DNA of 64,000 nt from contig QXVZ01032724.1 in assembly GCA_008931825.1 (NCBI GenBank), forward strand, positions 38,726 to 102,725. Direction: 5' to 3'. Every line of letters starts with the position of its first letter. Position 1 is the first letter of the stretch. Made by a program: the position numbers and the translations under genes. Of this stretch, positions 12,420 through 24,900 are shown piece by piece. Under the pieces are notes generated by a model, which searched no databases, was not told where the DNA came from, and saw only the letters and a program-made list of their open reading frames with translations. Source of the stretch: Phallusia fumigata (Eukaryota; Chordata; Ascidiacea; Phlebobranchia; Ascidiidae).

Positions 12420-15400
12420 ATGGTTCAACTTTCTGTTCGGACATTTCTGAGGAAGGTAAGTTCGAAATAGAAAAAGTGTCTCCTTTGTTGAAATCCTGTG
12501 ACCTGTCGAAATTTTTGTAGTACAATTCAAAATTTGTGGACAAACTCCGAATCTATGTGCGTGGGGGGAGCGGAGGAATCAGCTTTCCCACTTTGGGGGG
12601 CACTGGTGGAAAGGGGGGCGATGTCTACGTTGTTGCAGCGAAAGAAAAAAACACAAGTTTGAGAGAGATGAAAAAGACGTATGAAAAAAAGCGATTTATA
12701 GCAGACAATGGGGAAGATACAAGGTGTGTTGTTTACCATGTTTCATACAAAGCTTGCTTGATTTATCACAAATGCTTTTTCAACAAACCAAAAAATCAAT
12801 CTCTATTGAAAGGGCTGATTGCCCCCCTTTTGTGATAAAACTTTCGTTTTAAGCTGTTTGTTGTGTGTTTAATGTATTTTATTTTTTAAAACTTAATTTG
12901 ATCAACATTAAAAGTCAGTTATAAATGAAAATTTTGTAATTGTAAGTTCTTTTAATATTCTCAAAATATCTGTTGCTCATTTTACAGTCGTACCAAACTG
13001 TTTGGTTTAAAAGGAGCAAGTATTTTTGTTCCGGTTCCTCATGGGGTGACTGTGGTTGATGCTGACCAGAACAGGATAATCGGTGAGGACCTTGTTCAGT
13101 ATTAACCAGAGGACAGGCTAGGATTACATCTGATAGTTGTTGCCTGCAGAACTAAAATAAAGTAGATGTCTAAACGGCTGGCTTTATTTTTGAATGGTGC
13201 TTATGGCAAGATGACCGGGTGGTCAAATTGTCCACTTTGTACTGAGGTTGTTGGTTTTAACCCCAGCTCACCTTTTTATTTACCTGAAAGAAAAAACTTA
13301 AGCTGTATAAATTAAGCCAAGTGAAACATGTTAAACTAAACCATAGTCACAAACTTGAAAATCCTGAAAAGCATTTGAAATAAAACCGAAATGAAGCATT
13401 ATCTTTTAAGCATATTAAGGGTTACTTTACTAAAGGATATAAAATAAGACAAACAAACAGAATTGAGACATAAGTTGATGTTTTTTCGCAGGTGAAATAT
13501 TGAAATCTGGTGACAAACTGCTGGTTGCTTCAGGAGGAAAAGGCGCCTCGCCACAAAACTACTACCAGCAGAAGAAAGGAAAAGGCAGAAATCTGTGGCT
13601 CGATCTCAAAGTTATAGCTGACGTTGGATTTGTTGGGTAAGTTCAGTATTCTGGATGGTGAAATTGTTACTTTCCGAAGAAACGTAGGTAATATGTTACT
13701 TGATTTCGGCTACAGCACTTGGCCTCATATATGTTACTGTTTGGATGCAAAAAAACTGCTTGGATTCATCGGCTAATATGAGTTGCTAGTTATCCAAAAT
13801 AAAAAGAATGATATATGCAAGGTCACTAAAAATAAAAGGTAAAGTGCTACAAAGTGTTGCCAATAAGATACAATAGGCAACTCAATGCAAAGTTATGAGA
13901 GCATTAGCTGTGTGCTATCTAGTGGACATAGATAACTCTATAAATTTATCTATAGATTTGATCAGGGATTAGGATTAAACCCTCTATACTTGTGGACAGG
14001 GTTACAAAAAATGCAAATTTCCGGGAAGCCAACAAAAAATTCCTGCCAATTTTTGGCAAATCCCTCAAGTTTCTATATGTAACAGGAATATTAAACTAAT
14101 AAATATTACATAAACAGTAAAAGATTTCCGGTTAATAGGACTAATTTCCCGGGAAGGAGCTTACCCATTTCCCCCCTTTTTCCCACCATGCATGTGGAGA
14201 TCCCTTGCATTAAGACAGCACTTAGGTTAAATGATGAGCGTTGCGAAATTGATGCCTCCTTTGTTGCATGTAAATATGATGCTGCTGAACATGCAAATGA
14301 TATAGGTTAACTAAGTCTTTCAGCTATTTGCGATTTACATTTGTTTTATGCTGTTGTGGCTTTACAGATTTCCCAATGCCGGCAAATCAACGTTGTTGAC
14401 GACTTTGTCGAAAGCAACACCCAAAGTAGCGGACTATCCATGTAAGTAACCAGTCAGTGCAAATTTGTTACAAAAGGGTCAATTTATCACCAAGTACCAG
14501 ACCAGTGCCCCCCCCCCCCCCCAAATAAAAACAAAAAAACTTTTGTGAGTCAAAAAAAAATCATTTGTGTAAATATTCTTAAGTGTTTGACCAATCATGC
14601 TTGTGGATATCATAGTGATTTTTTTTGTTAAACTAGAATCTGACAGCTTTTATTCTTTTCAGAGAGATACGTTTGCAATTTAAAATTCGCAATTACACAA
14701 AAAATAATTCTCATGTTGTAAGTTATTACTACCGAGCACTTGGGTACTGGCTTGGCCTATCCCTAGTGCAGTTAACATAACCCAACTGGGTGCTGCGGGG
14801 CACTGGGGTGCCGTTGCAGGTATTAGGGATGCTGCGACTAATTGACTAGAATTGTTTTTGCACCAAATAAAGTATTACCAGGTATGATGGTGAATAGCGG
14901 TTTTAAAACTGACTGACTTGATTTACGTTTATACCTCACGAATAAAATGCAAAATGACAGGTTACTTTACACTCCTCATGTATGCTGGGTACTGAAATTT
15001 ACAGGGCTCTGCAAAAGGGTGCCGTAAAACAAAAACATTGGGAATTACTGATAGTGTAACAACTGTTTAATCCGTATTTCTCATGTAGTTACAACCATAA
15101 ATCCTGAAATAGGAGTTATAAGTTATGACGATTTTCGGAAAATCCAGTTAGCTGATCTACCTGGGCTTATTGAAGGAGCTTTCATGAACAAGGTTTGTGC
15201 AGACGAAGTAAAAATTTACTGACATAAGCATGATTGTTCTAAGAGCTATTGTGTGTTCTTGAAAGATTTACTGCGGATTTGAATTTGCCTGACCCAAGAC
15301 TTGAACCACTAACCTTTTGAGTGCAAGGCGGTTGCACTAACCGCAGGTAATCTTAGAGGCCAAGCTGGCATTAGAACCAGCAACCTTAAGAATGCAAGGC

Positions 15401-16577
15401 GGTTACACTAACCACTGGGTCATCTTGGAGGCCGAGCTGGGATTAGAACCACCAACCCTACGAATGCAAGGCAGTTTTACTAACCACAGGGTCAAATTAT
15501 AGGCTGAGCTGGGATTAGAACCACCAACCTTACGAATACAAGGCGGTTGCACTAACCACTGGGGGATCTTAGAGGCCGAGCTGGGATTAGAACCACCAAC
15601 CTTACGAATGCAAGTCGGTAGATATATATATTCATCTCCCAGTGGTCAAGAAATTTATGGAATACCTATCTTGAATCAGTGTGAATTTATTTCCAGGGTC
15701 GTGGCCACTCGTTCCTAAAACACATTGAGCGTACTGATGCCATTCTCTACGTTGTTGATATCAACGGTTTTCAACTTTCACCGAAAAATGAATTCAGAAC
15801 TGCTTTTGAAACTATCCTGCTACTAACTAAGGTAACTTCACCAGTTAACGTTTACGCAAAATACTATTTTTTGTATTAATGCAAAACTTTATGTTTTTAT
15901 TGGCTTAAATGTGAGCAAAACCTTGAATGTAAGTGCTATGGTTTCAAGTTATTGTGATGAGTTTTTGGTAACATTTCTGTTCAGGAACTGGAGCTGTACG
16001 ATAATTCAATTCTGCGAAAAGACAAAATCCTTGCAATTAATAAAATGGATAGTGAAGATTCGAATGCGAATTTTGAAATGCTTATGGACCAATTCAAAAA
16101 CTACAAATGTAAGGTTCAAGGTTTTTAAAAAAAATGTGTGAATTTTTAATGTTATGTTTGTGTAAAAGGTAAATTGAAAGATTTTGCGTTGAAAACATCA
16201 CTGTAAAATCATCAAACTAATTTTAAAGCTTCTATCAAAAAAACTTTTTTATTGGATTGATAATCATTTTTATTGCAAATATAAAAAGGAGGGAGATTTA
16301 ATTTCAAAACAACTTTGATTTTTGTGTGAATCTAGCACATCTGAACACACTTCCGCAAGCTTTAATACCTGAAGTGAAGCCAAAGTTCAAACACATCGTT
16401 CCGATATCAGCGAAGGAAGGGACAGGAATCAATGAACTAAAATTAAGAATCCGAGAAACTTTGGATGGAAGGGCATTTGAAGGTCGTGAAAATTTGAGAA
16501 TCAAGGACAAAAGCGACAAAAATATTCCTTTGTCAAGTGAAGAACCGAAAGACAATGAGATAAATCTGATTTTATGA
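12420..16577 (+). CDS. GTPBP10: Obg-family GTP-binding protein 10
   Basis: Obg/CgtA-type GTPase; in animals GTPBP10 acts in assembly of the large mitochondrial ribosomal subunit. Nine exons: 12420-12455, 12521-12723, 12988-13082, 13492-13636, 14368-14441, 15089-15192, 15697-15831, 15985-16108, 16336-16577; about 385 residues, matching the vertebrate protein. N-terminal Obg fold: [13 protein letters not shown] and [10 protein letters not shown] glycine-rich turns. G domain: G1 GFPNAGKST (split by intron 4, about residue 160), G2-region FTTINPE.G, G3 [10 protein letters not shown], then [20 protein letters not shown]4 INKMD and G5-like ISAKEG. The FLKHIERT plus FQLS.....[16 protein letters not shown] pattern matches GTPBP10 rather than the paralogue GTPBP5/MTG2. 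Start chosen as the only ATG giving a short exon ([12 protein letters not shown]) spliced in frame to the Obg domain. No defects seen. Confidence 0.95.
13985..14195 (+). repeat. Dispersed repeat (GGGAAGCCAAC family)
   Basis: In GTPBP10 intron 4. It shares long blocks (CGGGAAGCCAAC, CCTGCCAATTTTTGGCAAATCC, and AAGGAGCTTCCCC..TTTCCCACCATG-like ends) with 19236-19378 and, reversed, with 45393-45450. No coding potential. Confidence 0.75.
15296..15620 (-). repeat. Tandem tRNA-like repeat array
   Basis: About four to five units in GTPBP10 intron 6, antisense to the gene. Each has GGGATTAGAACC (complement of a B-box-like sequence), CCTTACGAATGCAAGGCGG and CACTAACCACTGGG. Same family as the array at 5290. 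Confidence 0.85.
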
Positions 16578-16587
16578 CATGATAAAC

Positions 16588-16593
16588 AATAAA
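16588..16593 (+). terminator. Poly(A) signal of GTPBP10
   Basis: AATAAA ten bases downstream of the TGA stop codon. Confidence 0.55.
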
Positions 16594-17271
16594 GAAGAGC
16601 AGCCAGATAAACAAAGCTTGTAGATTTGAATTTCTCCACGGCCTGATTATCTCAAACAACTTTTTTGTTGGCATGTTTTTTAAGCAATGCACTTCTTATA
16701 GACTTGGTAGCCACATGAAAAATCATTATAGAAGTGCTTTAACTGAAAAACTGCAGCATTGCGACATTCGGAGGCTTTTATTCAGCCACCTGGTGGTCAG
16801 AAATGTAACGAAATTTGTGGAAGTGGTTACCCGTTTTCCTTTTTTTAATACAGCTTTTCAACATGTTAAAACCATTTACCTTTACAACATGTAGGTAATA
16901 ATGTGAAGGCGACAGTATACTCATTTATGAGTCTCTGTTGATAGTGCAGGCATTTTGTTTTTGTTTGTTTGTTTGACAAAACAGCCCAGTGGTTGCCAAC
17001 CAGGGGGGAATGTCCACTTAGAATTTCTTTTCAGATAGACCAGCGGTTTCAAGCTATTTAATTTTAGTTTATATCACTCCTTGTCTAGTAGGAGACGAAG
17101 GAAAGTTCCAAAATAAACAAACAGGAAATGCATCAATATTGCCAATTTTGTCTTATTCAATTAGTACAAGGCAACATAATAAGAACCAACATTTATCCAG
17201 AATTCACTTTCTTCTGAGCAAAAAGAATTTAACATGGGGTAAAACAAAAAACACATGATCTTTGCGCAAGT
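16594..17271. other. Convergent GTPBP10/MMADHC intergenic region
   Basis: The 3' ends of two converging genes. No exon, RNA gene or strong repeat recognised; a short open frame at 16673-16894 has no coding features. Confidence 0.5.
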
Positions 17272-17277
17272 TTTATT
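17272..17277 (-). terminator. Possible poly(A) signal of MMADHC
   Basis: TTTATT on the plus strand (AATAAA on the minus strand), about 335 bases after the MMADHC stop; nearest canonical hexamer noticed. Confidence 0.4.
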
Positions 17278-17611
17278 CCACACTAAAAATTTATCGTAAT
17301 CTGTTGAAATCGTTCTGATACAAACAGGCCCAACTTTATGAATAAATGAAGAATTGAACAGTTACACAGAATAGACATGTTGCATACATGCCTTGTATGT
17401 AAAGTTGTTCTAAACTAGTTTTGTGCAGCCATCCATAAAATGTTGGGACCACATTTGCTAAGGTTTCAAACAATATTTTTGCTACACTAAGCAAATACCG
17501 AAGCCCAAGTTAAGAAGAAACAAATTTGTCGTTACAAATTTTACCTTACTTTTTAAAAACAGTTTTCACAGGCAAAATAGAAGGTCGCATTTGCATAGAA
17601 CAAAAAAAACA

Positions 17612-20600
17612 CTAAACTTTCGAATTGAGCAACAACTTTTTCAAAACAGGGTGATGTTTGTTGACATCTGTGAAAATACTTCCAACAAAAATATGCGAGC
17701 CCCATTTTTTGTGGGTGATAACTTTGCAGCAACCTAAATCTTCGATGCGGAAACCGAGGTGGTTGTAGCGATCGTCCGTCTCAAACAGCGTGTGATTCGT
17801 GTATTGGCTGAAAAACTGAGAAACGTTTTTGTTTAGTGCAGTGATGACTTCATATGTAATTTATGTTGGTAATATTTTGAATAAATTCTGCGTTCTTGCT
17901 ATGGGCGCCAGCATCCCCCAGGGGCATTTGCTATCATTAAGGTGGGACACTGGACAATAAAAGAGCGATTGTTTGTCCAATATCTCGTCAAACGATTAAA
18001 CTAATGCCATTTGCAGTTACACTGATATTGGCTATGAAATTTTTTTTTCATGTTGGCTGAACGGCCAATGTCCTGTCACCAGCTGCACTGACGAGACTTT
18101 ACAGGTCAAAACAGTGTGCACTGTCTGCAGCTCACAAATTATTTTTCATTTTTGTCCATTGATTGGCGGTTTTTAAATCACTAAAATGTTCTGGAGGGAG
18201 GGGTACAAGAAAAAGAGTTAAGAAACAGTTATATCAAAGTCGGTCATTTCCTGATACAGTTAATGTTATTCACATCACATGCAACGAAAGAAGTTCGAGT
18301 TTGTAAATATAAGGCGCTCAATTGATAATTGGGTCCTAACTTATTTCAAAAACTTTGACAAACAAATATAAGGTGCTTTGGATCAGTTTAAACCGTTGGC
18401 AATCAAAATCTGTCACTGATATTTTTAAAACCAAAGAGGTTTAGCTTTGATTGAAACAAAATGCCCTTGTCAAGGTAAAAAACACTTGGTAGCATAGACC
18501 TTACCAGCTGATTTTTTAATGTTGAAACAACTTAAAAACTGCACAAAAAAATAATGCACTTGGCTGTTCGATAGCACAAGGCCCAGTTTTAACAAAATTA
18601 GGTAGCATAGAGTTACCGGCTGCCCGGAGGAAGGGTCGATAAAGTCACACCAGATGCTGTTCGCACGGAGAAGGTGACAGATTTCTGTTGCCGTGGTAAT
18701 GAACTGTAAATTAAAAGGTTAGAAATGAGGATGGAGCAAAAAACTCCTTGGACAGTCAGAAAACGGAAAAAGTTTTGTAACCCTCTAATCTACTTGCAAG
18801 CACCAGCATGAGCAAAAAATACATTCTACAAGGAATTAAATTTGATGCATGTGCTATGAGTTTTATTCACACCTCTGCTCCAGTTGAAACATGATGGTTT
18901 CAACTTGATAAGTGTAAAACTCAATCAAGTTAGGTGCTTTAGCTTGGATTCTTACGTTTTGCAGCAATTTGTCTCTTTCTGTTTCAACGTTCTGATTCCA
19001 CGCCGACATATCGTTTTGTGTTCTCTGTGTTATTGTTACTACAGTCACATTTTTCTTCGGCATGTCAACGAACATGGCAGTTATATCTGTAAAATTACAA
19101 ATAATTTATAGATTTTCAAAACGACAAAGCAACTAAACAATGTCTGACTATGTTTTTTGGTAACAGTGCAAACGGTCCATTTAGGCATCATCGTTTTAAA
19201 TTTCACTAGCCTTTTGACAACAATAAAAATCAACAAGCAGGGCTAAAAAAAATGCTTTTCGGGAAGCCAACATTTCCTGCCAATTTTTGGCAAATCCCCT
19301 AAGTTCCTGTTACAAAAACAAAAAAATTCCCAGCAAGGAGCTTCCCCATTTCCACACTTTTTCCCACCATGTACAACAAGCATGTTCATTTTTGCCTAAT
19401 AGTTCTCATAGATAGACAACATTTTTAATAGTCTGTTGTTGTGCGCAATGCAAGTTACAAACAAGGTTTTGAAGTATTCCTAGACGATTTTAGTAAAAAT
19501 TCACCTCTTTGTAGGACTTTTGGGCAGTCTTGAATGGCTAATTCCACAGTGGCACCTTCAAAGTATTTGAGTATGATAGTTTCGGTGATGTCACCATCTT
19601 CTACTGACGACTTTTCATTTTCATCCAGAAACTGCCGGATGAAGTTAAAAATGAAGGTACATATTAAGAACTTAGCACAACTAAGTTTAATTAATAAATT
19701 TGTTTGATGTTTTTTATCAGAGGCAAAACAACAACACAATGGGTTTTGTTGCCAGTAGATAAAAACAAAATTCGCACTGACAATGCTTGGTGCTCGAACA
19801 AAAACTACTAAATTGTCTTTTCACAGAACAAACAACCTACAAGATAATTTTGATATTGTTCAGTGTCTAATTGACTGTTACATCAGATAATTGTGATGTC
19901 ATAATACAGGGTAAAGGAAATCAGCTTTTGTGGAGCTTGCTGCATATTTATTGATCACTAATGTAAACAAAGAAACTTATTGTACATCGGATTCTGAGAT
20001 TAGCTGAGAAACGACGGCGAGTTGACGGTCACATCGATTAACGCCTTCAAGAACCTCCTCCGATTCCATGACTCTGCACAAAAATACAAATTTGCATTGT
20101 TTGGCTTATAGTTGTCAGGTAAAAACTTCAGGTAAAAGAATCTAAAAAATTTCCAATCAACATGTTTAAAACTTGGGTGAATATGTTCACCAGCCACCAA
20201 ACCTTAAACAGATCAGTAATTATAACAACAGATTGGTAAAATACAGTACCTGGAAGTATGAGCTGTTTTTATTGGACCGAACCCGACGTTTCCGCGCAGA
20301 GGGAATCGCTTGTCCGGCGGGCTTAGGGGGCCCATTAACTCATCGGGCCAAACAGTTCCTGTGTCTGTAAATGAAAACAAAAAAGTTTTTTTGGGTACAA
20401 CAAGCTGCAAGCAAGTGTCAATTTTGGCTCCAAGGTCTAAGGAATTTGTAACTATACTGAAAATGTGTTCCATTTTTCCTGGAATACTTCAGTGTTTAAT
20501 GTAGAAAGTTTGTTGCAAACAAGTCTGTATCTTCTTATACTGGGAAGGTTTTGGTCGGTTTCTCTAAAATGGCAAAGTTAGCCAGGTGGGCTAGGTGGGT

Positions 20601-21088
20601 GATTCCTCTTTCAGGCGTCAGCTTGCTTGGTGTGATCATTTCGCCACCCCACATGAAATAAATTTTGCTAACAAATCGACGCCTATGTCCCGAGCATAGG
20701 CATAATGATTCAATGGATTTGCAATGTGGCAGGTATCTTATTATCACACTTGTCATGCAGAAACAAACTAATATAAGGTTATTTTGGATGTTGCAATATT
20801 GCACACACATAATTTAATGATTTGTTGGGTACTCAAAATTTACAAAATTTTGGTGGATTTTGGTTTCAAATCGAAACTATTCGGTGAATTTGTGTTTCCA
20901 AATTGAAACTTTTTAAATTGCAAAGATATAAACCTACCTTCTTGATTAAAAACGAATTCAGTCTTTTCGTTATTTTCAAACTCTGAATAGTTTCGTAGTT
21001 GAAGTACGCTTGATTGTATGTTTCGCAAACTCAGGTTATACGACAGTAGACGAACCGCGGCTTTCCGACTCTGACTAACAACTGCCAT
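17612..21088 (-). CDS. MMADHC: Cobalamin trafficking protein CblD
   Basis: MMADHC (CblD) partners with MMACHC and directs cob(II)alamin to cytosolic methionine synthase or mitochondrial methylmalonyl-CoA mutase. Seven exons in transcript order: 21088-20938, 20364-20250, 20073-19986, 19631-19505, 19086-18956, 18703-18617, 17815-17612; about 300 residues, like the vertebrate protein. Diagnostic blocks: [20 protein letters not shown] with [48 protein letters not shown], then [26 protein letters not shown] and VGSIFTD. The first 40 residues are rich in Arg/Ser with few acids, consistent with the dual-targeting leader of this family. All phases fit. The donor after the third exon is weak (GTACAA at 19985), the least certain junction. 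Start taken at the ATG just before the leader; an upstream in-frame ATG exists but adds a hydrophobic stretch unlike the family. Confidence 0.94.
19236..19378 (+). repeat. Dispersed repeat (GGGAAGCCAAC family)
   Basis: Second copy of the 13985-14195 element, in a MMADHC intron, with the same block order and shorter spacing. Confidence 0.75.
20570..20710 (-). repeat. Dispersed repeat pieces
   Basis: Two adjoining pieces in MMADHC intron 1. 20570-20630 is the reverse complement of 42783-42835 (GGAATCACCCACC block). 20632-20705 shares GATCATTTCGCCACCCCAC and AATCGACGCCTATG with the composite element seen near 45361-45555, 53606 and 61465. Confidence 0.6.
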
Positions 21089-21924
21089 CACAACACTGTT
21101 AAAAATACAAACAAGTTTAATGACTGACAAGGACACACAGACCAAAACTGTCTGATAAACACGAATACAAATACAGACAGACAGAAAGACAAGAACAATT
21201 GTTAACTCAACGATAGACAACATAAAAATACTTTATCCAGACCATTGCGTTTTGCCACAAAATTGTTTATTTTCCGATAAACGAAAAGGTGTATTACAGA
21301 AGAAAAGAAAAACCAACAAAAAGTTTTGGTTAATCATACGAAAGGTTTTGGATGAAAGCGTTTTACCGTACTAAAGTAAGTAGACTTTTAACGCGCTTCG
21401 TGCAGTCAACTATGACAAACTATCTGCTATTTAGATCATCATTAAACACCCAATTCGTAGCCATAGAGAAAAATAAATTTCTAAACACCTGAAATTCATG
21501 CAACAATACCCAAACACATTTTAAAATCTAGAGAAACTGTTGTGACGGTTCACTGCACAAAGCGAACTCGCAACATTGTTTGGTTCCAAACGTCGTTCCG
21601 CTGGGTTGATCTCGTCAATGATTTACAAGCTTCGATTGTCTCCATTTTCTTCTCCAAGATCAGGCATCGAACATTTCGCGTTATTTAGCGTTTAATGATG
21701 CTTCAAAAATGAATTGGAAACTTCAAGCTTTCACGTTGGTGCTAAACAACTAAACGCTAAAGTCTGGACTTATTTCGTAAGTTTGTGTTAAAGTGTTTTT
21801 GTTTTAAAACTCCACTCATAACAACCCAAAGTCTGGATTTTTGTCTAACCAGCCTAAATACTTGTTGAATTTGTGATTTGTGTTGAAAATTGTTCATTGA
21901 TGTTTTTCAGAGGGGTGAAGCAAG
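21089..21924. promoter_or_regulatory. MMADHC / kinase-A divergent upstream region with 5' UTR exon
   Basis: The MMADHC and kinase-A start codons diverge across 836 bases. 21540-21790 is clearly related to 27955-28215 upstream of the second kinase copy: shared GGTTCACTGCACAAAG, CTCGCAACATT, CGTCGTTC and AAAAATGAA..GG. Both have a donor (GTAAGT at about 21777; GTAAGG at about 28214) and an acceptor 14 or 12 bases before the ATG (21910, 28422). This fits a non-coding first exon and 5' UTR intron. The same acceptors could instead receive a trans-spliced leader, which occurs in ascidians. Confidence 0.6.
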
Positions 21925-24900
21925 ATGCCTATTTTGAGAGAGTACAGGGTCACTGACATTAAATGCCTGAAAACAAAAGATGGGGAACTTGGATCAGGAA
22001 TGCTTGGAACTGTGTTGCTTGGTTACCATTCCGATCTTGGAAACGTGGCTTTAAAGTGTTTTGGAGTTCAAGGCGGAAACCTGGAAAAAAGCAATATTGA
22101 ACTGAAGTAAGAAATATACACAGACAAAGCAATTTTTGGGAGTTAGAATTGGTGACAAGTAGAAGCAATGTCACTCAAGTGTCTTGCTGAGTGAAACCTC
22201 AGGCCTAATCACAACATTTGCAGTTGCAGCAAAAATCAAAATGAGTGATAAATATTAAACACTTTAACCCTTTTCAGACATCCGGTTGGCATTAAGTTCT
22301 GTGTATGCTGGTATAAGTATTATTTGTAATCTTTTTTGCAGCATCAAGCATGAAATGGAATTGCTGCAAGCGGTAAATCATGAAAATATCGTGCGCTTGT
22401 ATGGTTGGGCAAAATGGCCGTACTCGATGGCACTAATCATGGAATATCTGGCTGGCGGAAACCTTAACACCCTCTTGTTCAATTTGACAGTTGATTTGCG
22501 ACCTGCATTACAGCTACGAATGGGTGTGGAGGTCGCCTCTGCCCTCGCCTCCATTCACAATCTCGGAGATCGTCAGCGTGTGACGCACGGTGATCTAAAA
22601 CCTGAAAATATTCTCTTGACTGCAGATCTTCACTGCAAAGTTGGCGATTTTGGCAGCGCTAAATTGTCAAATGTTACTGGTGTAACAACTGAAGCTGTCA
22701 GCAACAGCAGGCAAAGAAATCAATATACCAAAGTATTTGCCGCACCTGAGCGTCTTGCAAATCCTCTTGCAGGGGTTAAAAAGGAGCATGATGTTTACAG
22801 CTATGCTTTAGTTCTTTTTGTAATCCTAGCCAGACAAAGTCCTACTGGCCAGGCATTAATTGAGGATTACATTGAAGCTATCAAGAATGGAGTTAGACCG
22901 GATGTGCAAGCAATTGAGCCATTTCGTGAAAAAGCATACCCCAATGAAAAAATTATCATCAACCACTTGGCAGACGTGATGGAGGCTTGTTGGTGCCATA
23001 ATCCTGTCAAGCGTCCAGAGATGAAGGCGGTGAGGTGAGACTAACATTGAAAAGACAAAGTTAACATCTTGAATTAGTCCTGTTTATCATCCTTAGCCAG
23101 TGGTTCCCAAACCTTTTTTGATGCATTCCCTTCTTTGTTTATTTTGGAACTTTTTATTCCCCCTTATACTACTATACAAGAAGTGATATAAAGGCCGTTG
23201 AAAGATTTGGAACCACTGGTCTGCATACACAGAAATACTACACTTATCATGAATAACTTATTCCTTCCCGGTTGGGAACCACTGCCGTCTAGGTTAAGAT
23301 ATTTAGAATTTTGCAATCTTTATCAATTCAAAAACATGTAGGGATCGGCTGAACATGTTGTTGGGAACTCAAAACCAAGCAGACATCACCCTGCAAGTCA
23401 GCGATATTCTGCAGGTGAAGGGAACAGTTTTGCCAACATTTTCAGATTTAAATTGTGCCCCCCTATGCCAGTTCAATCCTGTGAAGAGACGCTTTTCCCA
23501 AACTGGTAAGTTACTTAGGTCTACAAAGTCTCATGTCAACTTTTATACAATCGACCATGGCACTTGTTACATAAAGCCGGTTTCCCGAAACATGACATTT
23601 TTTTACACTTTGCGAAACTAAAAAAGGTTGCAATTGCCACAAGGTGAAGTTTGCCTACCTATGTACAATATCTCGCATTTTTTTGCCTTAAATTTAGATA
23701 TGGCACACATACTTTTAACGCTTTAGAGCATGTTAACATAAAAATATTTGGCAGTTGTGTATGTAGTCATGCAACATATACATTGCTTATTGTGGATAGA
23801 TGCAGCGTTAAATGTTCAAAAAATTGAAATGAAATGTATATTTAGTTTTTTGCCACTTTAGTTTCATTGATAAGAACTTCCTTGTTTGAAAACATGCTTC
23901 AAAAGCATTCAAGGACTTGTTTGTAAAATGCTATGCTTGACTGCACAAAGCTCGTTAGCAAGTGTGCAAAGTCGTGCATGTAGCAAGCGCTACGGTTGAC
24001 TGCACGAAGCTGGTCAGGAAACCCGCTTTATGTGCACAACAACTTGTGCTTTAAACAGTCAACAGGCTGACAGCCACGCTGTAACCGAAAATATACTTTC
24101 TCAGTCGGGGAATCCCCATCGACGAGAGACGAGTTTCGCCCGACGACTTCCCCCGAGGCGATGACGTCATCCGGGTCGATGGGCGCGCGCAACTTCAGCA
24201 TGTCGGGTGTGTTGCAAGGCTGCGTGGTTTATCAGCGTCGGATAAACGTTTGTAGTGACCGTGTAGCTGCAGCGCGTACAACTTATCCACCGAACGTAAC
24301 TCCTTTAAAAACAAAATTACTTAAATAAAAGCATAACTTGTAATGCAAACGTTTCAACAATCGCTACCATGACAACAGTTGTCAATTAGAAACAGGTTTT
24401 TTTCGTTGGATTCTTGCTATTTTTGTTTGTTGCAACAGTTGTCTATCGAAACCCACCATATTTACCTTATTAACGTCTTAATGTTGCGCAGTTATTTCCG
24501 GCCTGGTGATTCATTTAGTGCAATTGTGTCGCTATGTTTTCTTTCACCAAGCGAACTTGTTCCATCTGCCAACTAGAATTTATTTTATCAGATTCTAACA
24601 CTCAACCAAAACTGCTACGCGGGACCCCTTCCATGTCACCTGCTTCTCCAGACACACGTAGGAACAACTTAAATTTAAAATTCGTAGGATTTCTATTTGT
24701 GGAACCACCAGCGATAGAACATGTTTGTTGAAAACTGTCCGTTCACAAAATGGCTTATTTGAAAACGTTTTAAGCAACATGAATCAGCGTTTTTTTCGAT
24801 TATTTTCTTGTCTCATGCCCTTTGCATTCGATTTTTTGTCGATTGGATGTCCAAACGTCGGTTTAAAATGAAACAATTGGCAGAAAAGCGCAGTTGTCAT